Source: Anaerolineaceae bacterium UBA6105 (GTDB lineage Bacteria > Chloroflexota > Anaerolineae > Anaerolineales > Anaerolineaceae). Taken from it: a DNA stretch of 24,531 nt. The translations under genes and the position numbers were made by a program. The notes below the pieces were generated by a model. It saw only the letters and a list, made by a program, of their open reading frames with translations. It did not search any database and was not told where the DNA came from. Positions 7,587-15,553 of the stretch are shown here, piece after piece; the stretch's first letter is position 1, and every line of letters begins with the position of its first letter. The DNA is taken from the NCBI GenBank assembly GCA_002423495.1, contig DIWN01000024.1:1-24531 (forward strand), given 5' to 3'.

Positions 7587-7701
7587 ATTTTTTTCAGGTC
7601 AATTTCTGGAACTCTTACCGCCGATCTCAGCGTTTGCCTATTCTCCCATTGCTCAGGATTAGAGTACGTCCTTGAATTCTATCATGATGATAATTTTGGC
7701 C

Positions 7702-7730
7702 TTGACCGGTTGAGAAAATTCATGTAGAAT
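7702..7730 (+). promoter_or_regulatory. Promoter of tRNA-Glu
   Basis: TTGACC (7702-7707), 17-base spacer, TAGAAT (7725-7730), ending 12 bases before the mature tRNA 5' end. The precursor would carry only a few extra 5' bases for RNase P to remove. It is divergent from the rplU promoter with about 115 bases between the two -35 boxes; I see nothing else definite there. Confidence 0.85.
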
Positions 7731-7742
7731 ACCTAACTCGAT

Positions 7743-7817
7743 GCCCCTATTGTCTAGTGGTTAGGACGCAGCCCTTTCAAGGCTAAAACCCGGGTTCGAA
7801 TCCCGGTAGGGGCACCA
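7743..7817 (+). tRNA. tRNA-Glu (anticodon UUC)
   Basis: Cloverleaf of 75 bases including an encoded CCA (7815-7817). Acceptor stem GCCCCTA (7743-7749) pairs perfectly with TAGGGGC (7807-7813). The D arm is GTCT...GGAC, and the T arm contains GGTTCGAATCC. The anticodon loop CTTTCAA (7774-7780) gives anticodon TTC (7776-7778), reading GAA/GAG. The outermost anticodon-stem pair (7769/7785) is a C-A mismatch; the other four pair. It is a single-gene unit with its own promoter and terminator. Confidence 0.97.
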
Positions 7818-7818
7818 G

Positions 7819-7847
7819 AAACTTCGCTAATTGCGAAGTTTTTTTAT
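7819..7847 (+). terminator. Intrinsic terminator of tRNA-Glu
   Basis: A perfect 9-bp stem AAACTTCGC/GCGAAGTTT (7819-7827 with 7833-7841, loop of 5) running into a T tract, starting two bases after the encoded CCA. It explains the end of the tRNA transcript. On the other strand the tail is short, so I do not assign it to the CapA-like gene. Confidence 0.92.
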
Positions 7848-7905
7848 TTATCGCCAAATCCCTCTGCCACTCATTAAATAACTTTGATCAGTTAATGGTT
7901 GTTGG

Positions 7906-9612
7906 TTATTTAGTTAATCCACTTTCAGCAAAAAGCCTTTCAAGCATGGCCGCCCGTGCTTCGGGGGTCATCAAGGTAGGTGTTGACCAGTTGAAGAACT
8001 GCACAGTGATCAATTCGACCCCCAAATATTTGCCATCATAGAAAACGTGGCGATCAAGAAACGCCTTGTTGGTATCCTCAAACCAGCCAAGCTGATCAAA
8101 GAAGAGATTCCCAAGCCCATAATGGATCAGGCTGTCTCCATAAAACTCGAGCATGTGCGGCTGGTGTGCCTGGCTGCCGCTGACGATTGTAGCGCCGGCA
8201 TCTGACACAATGCGAAAGTCGGCAATCAAATCCTCAGTTGGCTGCCAGCGATAGATCTCCTGGTGCTGGAAGGTAAAGATCACCTGGTAGCCTTCATCCT
8301 TCAGCGACTGGATGGTGTTTACCATTTCGTCCAGGTCACAATGCAGCGCTCCAGGATTTGTTTCACTGGCAGTAGCATAACCCGGAGCCTTGGCATTACA
8401 GCCCAAAAACGCAATTTTGTTGCCGTTGTGGGTGATTTTCAGCGGGAGTCTGGCTTCGTTTATGTCGCTTCCGCCGCCATAGTAAGACCAACCTTCCTCG
8501 TCATACATCTCCAGGGTGTGAACCATTGCCTCGGGTCCGTAATCGCTGAAGTGATCTCCAGTGAGCTCAACCACATCAGTGCCAATTTCCAGCATCAGGT
8601 CGATGTACTTGTCATCCGAACAAAAAACTAAATCCACTTCCTGCTGCCACTGCGGTGGTGGACAATTGCTGGAAAAGGGCACCTCGTTGCTGACATGCGC
8701 GATGTCCGCTTCACGCATCAATTCTCCGATAGAGGCTGCCGGGGAAAGCACTCCATAAAGCTCCATCTCTTTGGCTGTAGCACGTGTCATGGCTGTCACA
8801 CCCGTGAGGATTACGGTGGTGAGCTTATCAGCCTGGCGATTGGTGACCGGGACAGAACGGATAGCGTCATCCGCGAGCTCGTATTCCGCTTCGGTAACTG
8901 CCCGGAAAGCTTCATCCCAGCCTATCCGCACAGATAGCGGGTAGTTTTCCGGGAGGAAAGCCTTTTGGATCGGAGAGATCCCATCCACGCTGATGACCTT
9001 CCATTGGGGCTCGAGCTTCTCAAATGGCACAATTGCCCATGCGCCCTGGTGGGTCTGGCAGTAATTAAGCAGATTGCCTTCCGCCAGAGGATGGATATCA
9101 CCAAGCGGATTACCAAAACGGGCTTTAAGACTGTCAAAAATCGCCGGGGGCATCACTAATACCCTGGCAGGAAATTCATCATTCTCTTGCCAGAAACCAA
9201 CCAGTGATTCCATTGAAATGTCATCCGTCACCGTCGCAAAAGGTGCCGCCAGTGCGTAGATCCAGGTGCTGACCGCGTCTTCAGTATCTATTGTGAGACT
9301 GAGAAGCGCTTCTTCCTTATTCGTGACCTGTAAAAGGGAGGGTAAGTCGCCAAGATTTTGCAAAATACTCTCAGGCAAGCGGGGGTCAATCCAAACCGAT
9401 GGAGGTATTGGAGCGGATGTCGGCTCGGGAGTCGGTGGAATCTCAGTGGTGGTTGGAATCTGGGTTGGTGCGGCTGGAGGCAAAGTTGTTAATGTAGTTG
9501 TGGTTGGCTGCACCAAGCCAATGCCGCAAGCGCTCAGTAAAAGGCTCAGAACTATGAACAAAGAATAAAAAGAAATTGTTTTTGCTTTTTTCATATCATG
9601 CGAATCGATCAT
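7906..9612 (-). CDS. CapA/PgsA-like lipoprotein (PGA_cap metallophosphatase fold)
   Basis: A 568-residue predicted lipoprotein. A Lys-bearing n-region and hydrophobic stretch lead to the lipobox LSAC with Cys29, then a Thr/Pro-rich linker (about 36-72). Residues about 75-255 form a domain I do not recognise. The C-terminal part (about 262-510) resembles the CapA/PGA_cap family of poly-gamma-glutamate and capsule-associated proteins: SNEVPF (308-313), GDHFSDYG (352-359), a GATIVSGSQAHQPHMLEFY segment (about 473-491) and GLGNLFFDQ (499-507). Several positions expected to bind metal look substituted: the first motif, normally GD, reads TGVT, and the usual SHPH reads SQAH. No capB, capC or capsule genes are nearby. 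Starts at 9612 and 9594 are both possible and neither has a clear Shine-Dalgarno; the choice does not affect the lipobox. Family placement is good, enzyme activity doubtful. Confidence 0.8.
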   Translation of the reverse strand: MIDSHDMKKAKTISFYSLFIVLSLLLSACGIGLVQPTTTTLTTLPPAAPTQIPTTTEIPPTPEPTSAPIPPSVWIDPRLPESILQNLGDLPSLLQVTNKEEALLSLTIDTEDAVSTWIYALAAPFATVTDDISMESLVGFWQENDEFPARVLVMPPAIFDSLKARFGNPLGDIHPLAEGNLLNYCQTHQGAWAIVPFEKLEPQWKVISVDGISPIQKAFLPENYPLSVRIGWDEAFRAVTEAEYELADDAIRSVPVTNRQADKLTTVILTGVTAMTRATAKEMELYGVLSPAASIGELMREADIAHVSNEVPFSSNCPPPQWQQEVDLVFCSDDKYIDLMLEIGTDVVELTGDHFSDYGPEAMVHTLEMYDEEGWSYYGGGSDINEARLPLKITHNGNKIAFLGCNAKAPGYATASETNPGALHCDLDEMVNTIQSLKDEGYQVIFTFQHQEIYRWQPTEDLIADFRIVSDAGATIVSGSQAHQPHMLEFYGDSLIHYGLGNLFFDQLGWFEDTNKAFLDRHVFYDGKYLGVELITVQFFNWSTPTLMTPEARAAMLERLFAESGLTK

Positions 9613-9624
9613 AGAATAACACGG

Positions 9625-9645
9625 CTGAATTGTACTTCAATTCAG
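9625..9645. repeat. Inverted repeat upstream of CapA-like gene
   Basis: CTGAATTG and its perfect complement CAATTCAG are separated by 5 bases, 13 bases upstream of the longer ATG. A TACAAT-like -10 on the minus strand overlaps it. The position suits an operator, but no matching regulator gene is near and no good -35 is visible. Confidence 0.4.
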
Positions 9646-9805
9646 ATTTGCTTATACAGGCAGCAAGAAGCTCGGCTGATGATCGGAGCGAGGGTGGATA
9701 GTTTGACAGTTAAAGTATGGATCAAGTCATGAGAAAAAGCTGACTAACAAGTAATTAGTCACATTTTCTCCCTTTTTATGGGTTTACACATGATAAACTT
9801 AGCGC

Positions 9806-11326
9806 ATGTTGGCTCATGTCTACTCTTGCGCGGTGATCGGTCTCGAAGGAGTCGTCATTGACATTGAAGTCGATTACGGCCAGGGGATGCCGCACATGGC
9901 AATCGTCGGATTGCCGGATGAGGCTGTGAGGGAGAGCCGTGAGCGAGTATATTCCGCCGTCAAAAACGCTGATCTCGCCTATCCCCGCCAACCCCTGACA
10001 GTCAACCTCGCACCCGCATCCGTCCGTAAAGAAGGTCCTTTTTTCGATCTGCCGATCGCAATCGGCGTGTTGATCACTGGCGAACAGATTGCACCTGACA
10101 GCATTGAAGGTGCTTTGATCATTGGCGAGCTTTCGCTGGATGGTTCGGTCAGGCACGTGCGTGGGGTTCTGGCAGTTGCTGCCCAGGCGAGGAAAGATGG
10201 TTACAAACGGTTGTTTGTGCCGGCCTGCGATGCCGCCGAAGCCACGCTCATCCCGGACATTGAGGTATACCCGGTTAACACGCTTCGTGAACTCGTCGAC
10301 CACCTGGTTGGTGAAGAGCTCATCACACCTCAAACCGAACTGGAATACGCCCCCGATGAAGACCTACCGGTAGATACTGACTTTAGCGAAATCAAGGGGC
10401 AGGAACACATCAAACGCGCGCTCGAAGTAGCCGCTGCAGGCGGACACAACGTGCTGATGTCTGGCCCTCCTGGCGCAGGGAAGACCCTGCTGGCGCGGGC
10501 AATCACATCAATTCTGCCGAAATTGAGCCTCGATGAAGCCCTGGAAGTGACCGGGATATATTCCATTTGCGACATGCTGCCGGCAGGCATACCCCTCATC
10601 CAGGTTCGCCCCTTCCGCGCCCCACACCACACCATCAGCCATGCTGGCCTGGTTGGTGGAGGCAATATCCCTCACCCGGGCGAAATTTCCCTGGCACACC
10701 GGGGAGTTTTATTCCTTGATGAGCTGCCCGAATTTGGTCAACGCAGTCTCGAAGTGCTGCGCCAGCCAATAGAGGACAAAATCGTGACCATCAGCCGCGC
10801 GAATGGGTCGTTTACTTTTCCGGCAAACTTTATGCTGATTGGAGCGATGAACCCCTGCCCCTGCGGCTACTACGGCGACAAACTGCGGGCTTGTACTTGC
10901 TCCCAATCGGTCATCACCAATTATCAAAAACGCATCTCCGGACCCCTGCTCGATCGTATTGACATTCATCTGCATGTGCCCCGCGTGGATTATCAGAAAT
11001 TGAGCAGCCAACGTACTGGTGAGCCCTCCAGCCAGATCAGAAAGCGCGTTGAAGCAGCACGGCAACAGCAGTTGAAGCGTTTCAGCGGGACAAGACTCGC
11101 CTCAAACGCCGATATGACCCCCAAAGAGATCCGCAACTACTGCCAGGTCACACCAGACGGGGAAGCCCTCATGAAAGCAGCCATGCGCCAGCTGAAATTG
11201 ACCGCCCGGGGTTATCACCGCGTTCTCAAGCTAGCAAGGACAATTGCCGACCTCGCTGGCGATCCAGATATCAAATCAGAACACCTCGCCGAAGCACTCC
11301 AATACCGCCAGACTGAAGAAGAATAA
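9806..11326 (+). CDS. comM: YifB/ComM family Mg-chelatase-like AAA+ ATPase
   Basis: In naturally competent bacteria ComM is a hexameric helicase that drives branch migration when incoming single-stranded DNA is integrated; its role in other bacteria is less clear. The 506 residues match the family length. An N-terminal ChlI-like domain (about 1-165) includes GLPDEAVRESRERV and the NLAP...KEGP.FDLPIA block. The Mg-chelatase AAA+ core has Walker A GPPGAGKT (220-227), Walker B VLFLDE (301-306), and the NPCPCGYYG and C-x-C-S segments typical of YifB. The helical C-terminus carries LTARGYHRVLKLARTIADL. No Shine-Dalgarno precedes the ATG at 9806, and a weak TAAACT box lies just 6 bases upstream, so the mRNA may be leaderless. 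Monocistronic; neighbours on both sides are on the other strand. No other competence gene is in the window. Confidence 0.95.
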   Translation: MLAHVYSCAVIGLEGVVIDIEVDYGQGMPHMAIVGLPDEAVRESRERVYSAVKNADLAYPRQPLTVNLAPASVRKEGPFFDLPIAIGVLITGEQIAPDSIEGALIIGELSLDGSVRHVRGVLAVAAQARKDGYKRLFVPACDAAEATLIPDIEVYPVNTLRELVDHLVGEELITPQTELEYAPDEDLPVDTDFSEIKGQEHIKRALEVAAAGGHNVLMSGPPGAGKTLLARAITSILPKLSLDEALEVTGIYSICDMLPAGIPLIQVRPFRAPHHTISHAGLVGGGNIPHPGEISLAHRGVLFLDELPEFGQRSLEVLRQPIEDKIVTISRANGSFTFPANFMLIGAMNPCPCGYYGDKLRACTCSQSVITNYQKRISGPLLDRIDIHLHVPRVDYQKLSSQRTGEPSSQIRKRVEAARQQQLKRFSGTRLASNADMTPKEIRNYCQVTPDGEALMKAAMRQLKLTARGYHRVLKLARTIADLAGDPDIKSEHLAEALQYRQTEEE

Positions 11327-11353
11327 AAAAAGCCTCCCCGACCAGGAGAGGCT
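11325..11353 (-). terminator. Intrinsic terminator of serC
   Basis: Minus-strand stem AGCCTCTCC/GGGGAGGCT (11345-11353 with 11331-11339; one mismatch, loop of 5) followed by seven T residues. It lies 20 bases past the serC stop and overlaps the comM stop codon. The plus-strand tail is not T-rich, so it serves serC rather than comM. Confidence 0.85.
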
Positions 11354-11373
11354 CTCAAATCTAACAATCATAA

Positions 11374-12462
11374 CTAAGCGTGCTTGGCTTCGAATTCTTT
11401 CAAGAACGCGATCAGCGCGTCCACACCCGCTTTGGGCATGGCGTTGTAGATCGAAGCGCGCAAGCCTCCAACCGATTTGTGACCCTTGAGGTTGTCAAAG
11501 CCAGCCGCCTTGGTGGCAGCTACAACCTCAGCGTCCAATTCCGGACTTTCGGTCACGAAGGGAATGTTCATTAGCGAGCGATCTTTCTTGACAACCGTTC
11601 CCCGGAACATCTTGCTGTTGTCGAGGAAGTCATAAAATGGCAGGGCTTTCTCAAGATTGATCTGGTTCATCGCTTCCAAGCCACCCAGTCTCTTCAGATA
11701 CTTGAAAACCTTGCCGCATACGTAGATCGCCCAGCAGTTGGGGGTGTTGTACATGGAGCCAGCATCCGCATGAATATGATAGCGCAGGTAAGTCGGAATC
11801 TTCTCGTCCAGATCACTGCGAATTAAATCCTCGCGAATGATGATGATCGCAAGTCCAGCTGGACCAACGTTCTTCTGTGCACCAGCATAAATCAACCCAA
11901 AATCGCTGACATTGACCGGCTTGGAAAGGAACATGGAGGATTGATCCGAAACCAGGATTTTGCCCTTGGTATTAGGCAATTTTTTGAAAGTGGTGCCGTG
12001 AATGGTCTCGTTCTCACAGATGTAAACATAATCGGCGTCTTCCGAGATTGGCAGATCCGAGACATCCGGGATGTAGCTATAATTCTTGTCCTTGCTTGAG
12101 GCAACCAGGTTGATCTTGCCAAATTTCTTGGCTTCATTGTAGGCTTTGTTGGACCAATTTCCAGTGACGATATAGTCAGCAACGCCGTTTTTCATCAGGT
12201 TAAGCGGGATCATGGCAAATTGTAATGTGGCGCCGCCTTGAATGAACAAAACTTTGTAATTTGAGGGGATGGACATCAGCTCGCGCAGGTCAGCTTCTGC
12301 TTCATCAACAATGCTCTGGAAGACTTTGCTGCGGTGGCTCATTTCCATCACATTCATTCCTGAACCCTTGTAGTTCATGAACTCATCGCGGATCTCCTCC
12401 AGGACGGGTTCGGGTAAAGTACTTGGTCCAGCTGCGAAATTATAAACACGGTCGTACTTCAT
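11374..12462 (-). CDS. serC: Phosphoserine aminotransferase
   Basis: PLP-dependent transamination of 3-phosphohydroxypyruvate with glutamate to phosphoserine, the second step of serine synthesis; also used in pyridoxine synthesis in some bacteria. With the ATG at 12462 it has 362 residues, normal for SerC. The N-terminus YNFAAGPSTLPEPVLEE is diagnostic, as are FIQGGATLQF (73-82) and GAQKNVGPAG with the PLP lysine at residue 197. A longer frame to 12525 exists, but that codon sits on the predicted -10 box, and the extra residues do not resemble SerC. AAGGAG lies about 12 bases upstream of the chosen ATG, a rather long spacing. serA is not in the window. Confidence 0.96.
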   Translation of the reverse strand: MKYDRVYNFAAGPSTLPEPVLEEIRDEFMNYKGSGMNVMEMSHRSKVFQSIVDEAEADLRELMSIPSNYKVLFIQGGATLQFAMIPLNLMKNGVADYIVTGNWSNKAYNEAKKFGKINLVASSKDKNYSYIPDVSDLPISEDADYVYICENETIHGTTFKKLPNTKGKILVSDQSSMFLSKPVNVSDFGLIYAGAQKNVGPAGLAIIIIREDLIRSDLDEKIPTYLRYHIHADAGSMYNTPNCWAIYVCGKVFKYLKRLGGLEAMNQINLEKALPFYDFLDNSKMFRGTVVKKDRSLMNIPFVTESPELDAEVVAATKAAGFDNLKGHKSVGGLRASIYNAMPKAGVDALIAFLKEFEAKHA

Positions 12463-12523
12463 ATTAAAAGCTCTCTCCTTTTGTCTAAGTCGTATTCCGT
12501 TAACTACCTGTTTCTCACAGGCC

Positions 12524-12529
12524 ATTATA
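12524..12529 (-). promoter_or_regulatory. -10 box of serC promoter
   Basis: TATAAT on the minus strand, 62 bases before the serC ATG. The expected -35 position is poor, and a small hairpin CCCTC/GAGGG (12534-12546) occupies the spacer, so an activator or other control is possible. The untranslated leader contains a second small hairpin, CCTGT/ACAGG. Confidence 0.5.
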
Positions 12530-12641
12530 TAAGCCCTCGCAGAGGGATTGTTTATTTGCTCAAATCTTAACCTCCAAGCGGGTAAAGGTCAAGCATTTTC
12601 AACGAGCCGGACGAAGAAAAGCAAAGAATTGGCCGAGGTTT

Positions 12642-12647
12642 TATAAT
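12642..12647 (+). promoter_or_regulatory. -10 box of the three-gene kinase-like block
   Basis: Perfect TATAAT ending 6 bases before the ATG at 12654. Transcription starting at the usual distance would begin at or beside the A of the start codon, giving a leaderless mRNA. No good -35 is visible at 16-18 bases. Confidence 0.55.
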
Positions 12648-12653
12648 GAAAGC

Positions 12654-15542
12654 ATGGCAAAGACAATTACTGGACGCAAGAATGCCTGGCAGTTACTCGA
12701 AACCGTTGGCAAAGGGGATGCCGGTGAAGTGCTGCGCGTACAGACTGAGCTCGGGAGAGAACAGGGTGTCATGAAGCGCCCGGTGCAAAACGTCTCCGGC
12801 GGCACCATCGTGCGCCAGGCAATGCAAATTGAAAATGAAGGCAGGGTTCTGGCGCTGTTGGAAGGGCTGGATGTGGAGCGTCACGGTCGAAAAATCCACA
12901 CACCTCTGCTGATGGACCAAAGCCGCGAGGGCACTTCTTCAACTGCAAACCTGTTTATCGTCAGTGAGGAAGTCACAGGGGTGTCGGTTTCAGAGATGTT
13001 GCGCCGCAAGATTCAAGGAGAATCACCTATCTCCCAGGCACTTGTCCTGAAAATTTTAGCGGCGTCATTTCAGATGCTTCAAAATGTCCACGCAAAAGGT
13101 GTGATCTGGAATGATGTCAAGATGGATCACATCTTCTGGGATGCTGAAAGCAATATCCTTTCTTTCATCGACTGGGGCAACAGCCTTAACCTCACTGATC
13201 AAACTTCTGATGAGAAAGCCAGCCCCTTGCTGGATTATCAACAACTGCTTGAAGAAGGCCGGGCATTGCTTGAGCAAACCTCCCCAGAGCTGATAGCTGA
13301 TATTGGCTGGCCCTTGAGCGCCAGCAAGTTGGATGACCTTGAAATTCATCACCTCCAGATGCGCGTTGAGTACATGGAAACCTACCTTTCCATGCGGATA
13401 ATCGAATATAAATTACTCTTTGGTCGTTATCTAAAAAGCCTGGATTCTCTCGATGGGCTGGAACAAACCCTCGAGCTGATGCACGCATTGCAGCAACTTG
13501 GGGTGGAAGTCAATGCAGATGCCTTGCTTTCGGCCAGTCAGACTTATCTAATTGGACTATTGGAACGTGGCGAGAATAAACAGGCGCAGGAAGTCTTCCA
13601 GGCGCTGGAATCAGAGTTGAGCCATGACCTCTCCCCTAACTGGCAGATTGCAGGATATCTTCTAAAACACTTTGGCGAAGGTGACCCTACAACACTGGCA
13701 AGTTTGCTCAGTGCGATCTACGAGAGCAACTGGACCGATGCTGCCTGGATTTACCGCGAAAGCTTCTTAGCTGAAAAAACAGCCCCGGCAAACGATCCAG
13801 TAATAAATTCTATGCGCAATTTGAAATTAAATTTCAAGCCTTATAACCTTATTTCCACCGATCTCACGGCTCTACACCAACAAAGTCAACGCTGGCTGGA
13901 AATGGCTGTTCAAAAAAAACTCGATCCTGGATCGATCAACACTCTCCAGAACCTGACCGATCGAATCAATCAATTACAGGCCAGCTGGCAGTATCTGCAG
14001 CCTGGTGAAAAACTGGGCGATAAGTTTCTTTTATTACGTCAGGTGCTGGAACAATTCAACGCGCTTCAACTGCGCCCTGCTCTGGATCTACAGACCTCGC
14101 TTTTGGCGGCGATGTCGAGGATCAGGGAAATTTACCGTGCCTGGGCAGAAAGCGACCTGGCTGCCGCAAGAAAGCAAACCCGCGAGTTGTTCTTGCTCGA
14201 ACCAAGCCTCAATTATCTGCCTGAGCTGGAAGCTGACTTTGAAAAGATGAAGAAATGGCTGGATGCGCTGAACGAGGGTCCTGCGGAAAACAAAGCGGTC
14301 AACGAATTTGCCACGGAATTGCTCGGGTCTCTGCCTCCCCTGGCGCAGCGTTTAGGCGAAACGCCCTGGCTCAAATCTTTACTTCACGCCCTCACGACAA
14401 TGAAAGACGCGCAGGCCATTGAGAACCTGCGCGATGAAGCACGTAATAGTCAATGGCCAATGCCATGGCTGGAGCTTCAATCGCTCCACCTGGAGATCTC
14501 TGAGTCCTATCGCCATTCCGCCCGCCTGGATGCATCTCAAAAAGCCTGCCTGGCAGAATATCATCAAACCCTGAAAGCCTCCTTGATGCCTGCCGGACCA
14601 TTAAAAAAGATCCGTCAGAAAATGTCGGCTTTCCACCAGCCTTACAGTGAGCTGGCAGCCGCCTTCGCCAGCGTTTTTTCTCAACTCCGCGGTGAGGCTC
14701 CTCTGCCAGAACTGGAACTTTTCCCGCCTGAAGACCAGCAGCAGGTTGAGCAGGTGCTTGAGATGCTGATGACTATTCGAAAATGGAAGGAACACATCCA
14801 GTCGGGCAGTCCGGCAAAATTCAACTTTCCTGAAACCCTGACGCGTCAGTGGAACATTCTTGCTGAAACACAAAGCCAACACAAGTCCTGGCAGAACGAG
14901 CTGCTACCAAAACTAAGCGGGATCAAACAGAAACGCTGGGAGGAATTCCCGGTGGACTTAGCCTTTGGCAACGCCGACTCCATCTCGCTTGCCCGTGCGG
15001 CTCTGGCAAAGCTCCAGTTGAACTGGAAACGGATTCCAGAACAGGGCTTATACCGTGAATTGATCGAAGAGATGATTTATCAGATCGACAGCGCACAGGC
15101 GCATTTCTTCAAATTCTGGCAGTCCTTGCAGCGCAGTGAAAGCGTGGTTACGCGCTGGTTGAGCGGTAACTACCAGTCTAACTTCAGTGAAATTAACCAA
15201 AACATGCTCCAAATTGCCCGCAGGTTGCGCAGCGTGGAGCTGGCTTTCAAGGTTGTAAACCAGCCGGAAATGGCGCGCACACGCATGGCACAAAACAGTG
15301 CCGGAGATTTAATGTTCAGCCTGGTGCAACTCGATGTGCACATCATGCCTCTGTCGCGCAAGCCTTCAATCTTTAGAAGCTGGCAGCAACAGTTCCTTGA
15401 GTTGCTCAAGCAAGGCGACCGCAGACACATCGTTGAAAGCATCCAAACGATTGAAGCGATCCACCCATTATTGCCCTGGTTGGATGAACTTGTGCGGCGG
15501 GATGCGGATTACTTCAATTTGCCTGGTAGCCATCAATGGTAG
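12654..15542 (+). CDS. Divergent protein-kinase-like protein with long helical C-terminal region
   Basis: A 962-residue protein of no named family that I recognise. The N-terminus (about 10-220) reads as a compact kinase core: glycine loop GKGDAGEV (19-26), VMKRP with candidate ATP-binding Lys41, helix-C candidate Glu60 or Glu62, catalytic loop HAKGVIWNDVKMDHIFWD (146-163) with Asp154 and Lys156, and FIDWG with Asp173 in the DFG position. His159 replaces the Asn usual in HRDxKxxN, and no APE motif follows. An LLDYQQLLEEGR segment (192-203) could be helix F. The remaining 740 residues are leucine-, glutamine- and tryptophan-rich, apparently all helical with TPR-like stretches (for example 304-321), without signal peptide or membrane segment. 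There is no Shine-Dalgarno; a TATAAT 6 bases upstream suggests a leaderless start. First of three same-strand genes. Kinase fold is likely, activity unproven; a scaffold pseudokinase is the alternative. Confidence 0.8.
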   Translation: MAKTITGRKNAWQLLETVGKGDAGEVLRVQTELGREQGVMKRPVQNVSGGTIVRQAMQIENEGRVLALLEGLDVERHGRKIHTPLLMDQSREGTSSTANLFIVSEEVTGVSVSEMLRRKIQGESPISQALVLKILAASFQMLQNVHAKGVIWNDVKMDHIFWDAESNILSFIDWGNSLNLTDQTSDEKASPLLDYQQLLEEGRALLEQTSPELIADIGWPLSASKLDDLEIHHLQMRVEYMETYLSMRIIEYKLLFGRYLKSLDSLDGLEQTLELMHALQQLGVEVNADALLSASQTYLIGLLERGENKQAQEVFQALESELSHDLSPNWQIAGYLLKHFGEGDPTTLASLLSAIYESNWTDAAWIYRESFLAEKTAPANDPVINSMRNLKLNFKPYNLISTDLTALHQQSQRWLEMAVQKKLDPGSINTLQNLTDRINQLQASWQYLQPGEKLGDKFLLLRQVLEQFNALQLRPALDLQTSLLAAMSRIREIYRAWAESDLAAARKQTRELFLLEPSLNYLPELEADFEKMKKWLDALNEGPAENKAVNEFATELLGSLPPLAQRLGETPWLKSLLHALTTMKDAQAIENLRDEARNSQWPMPWLELQSLHLEISESYRHSARLDASQKACLAEYHQTLKASLMPAGPLKKIRQKMSAFHQPYSELAAAFASVFSQLRGEAPLPELELFPPEDQQQVEQVLEMLMTIRKWKEHIQSGSPAKFNFPETLTRQWNILAETQSQHKSWQNELLPKLSGIKQKRWEEFPVDLAFGNADSISLARAALAKLQLNWKRIPEQGLYRELIEEMIYQIDSAQAHFFKFWQSLQRSESVVTRWLSGNYQSNFSEINQNMLQIARRLRSVELAFKVVNQPEMARTRMAQNSAGDLMFSLVQLDVHIMPLSRKPSIFRSWQQQFLELLKQGDRRHIVESIQTIEAIHPLLPWLDELVRRDADYFNLPGSHQW

Positions 15543-15553
15543 AATAGCGAATT

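Noticed and set aside
7848..7905. TAAATAAC/GTTATTTA pairing as terminator for the CapA-like gene
   Set aside because: A/T-rich stem with a loop over 20 bases and no T tract; too weak to call.
9776..10333. 185-codon minus-strand frame opposite the 5' part of comM
   Set aside because: It covers the ChlI-like domain and the comM upstream region; it shows no motif and is best explained as a shadow.
12463..12525. 21-residue N-terminal extension of serC
   Set aside because: Its start codon overlaps the TATAAT -10 box and the extra residues do not match SerC; the protein starting at 12462 has the normal family length.
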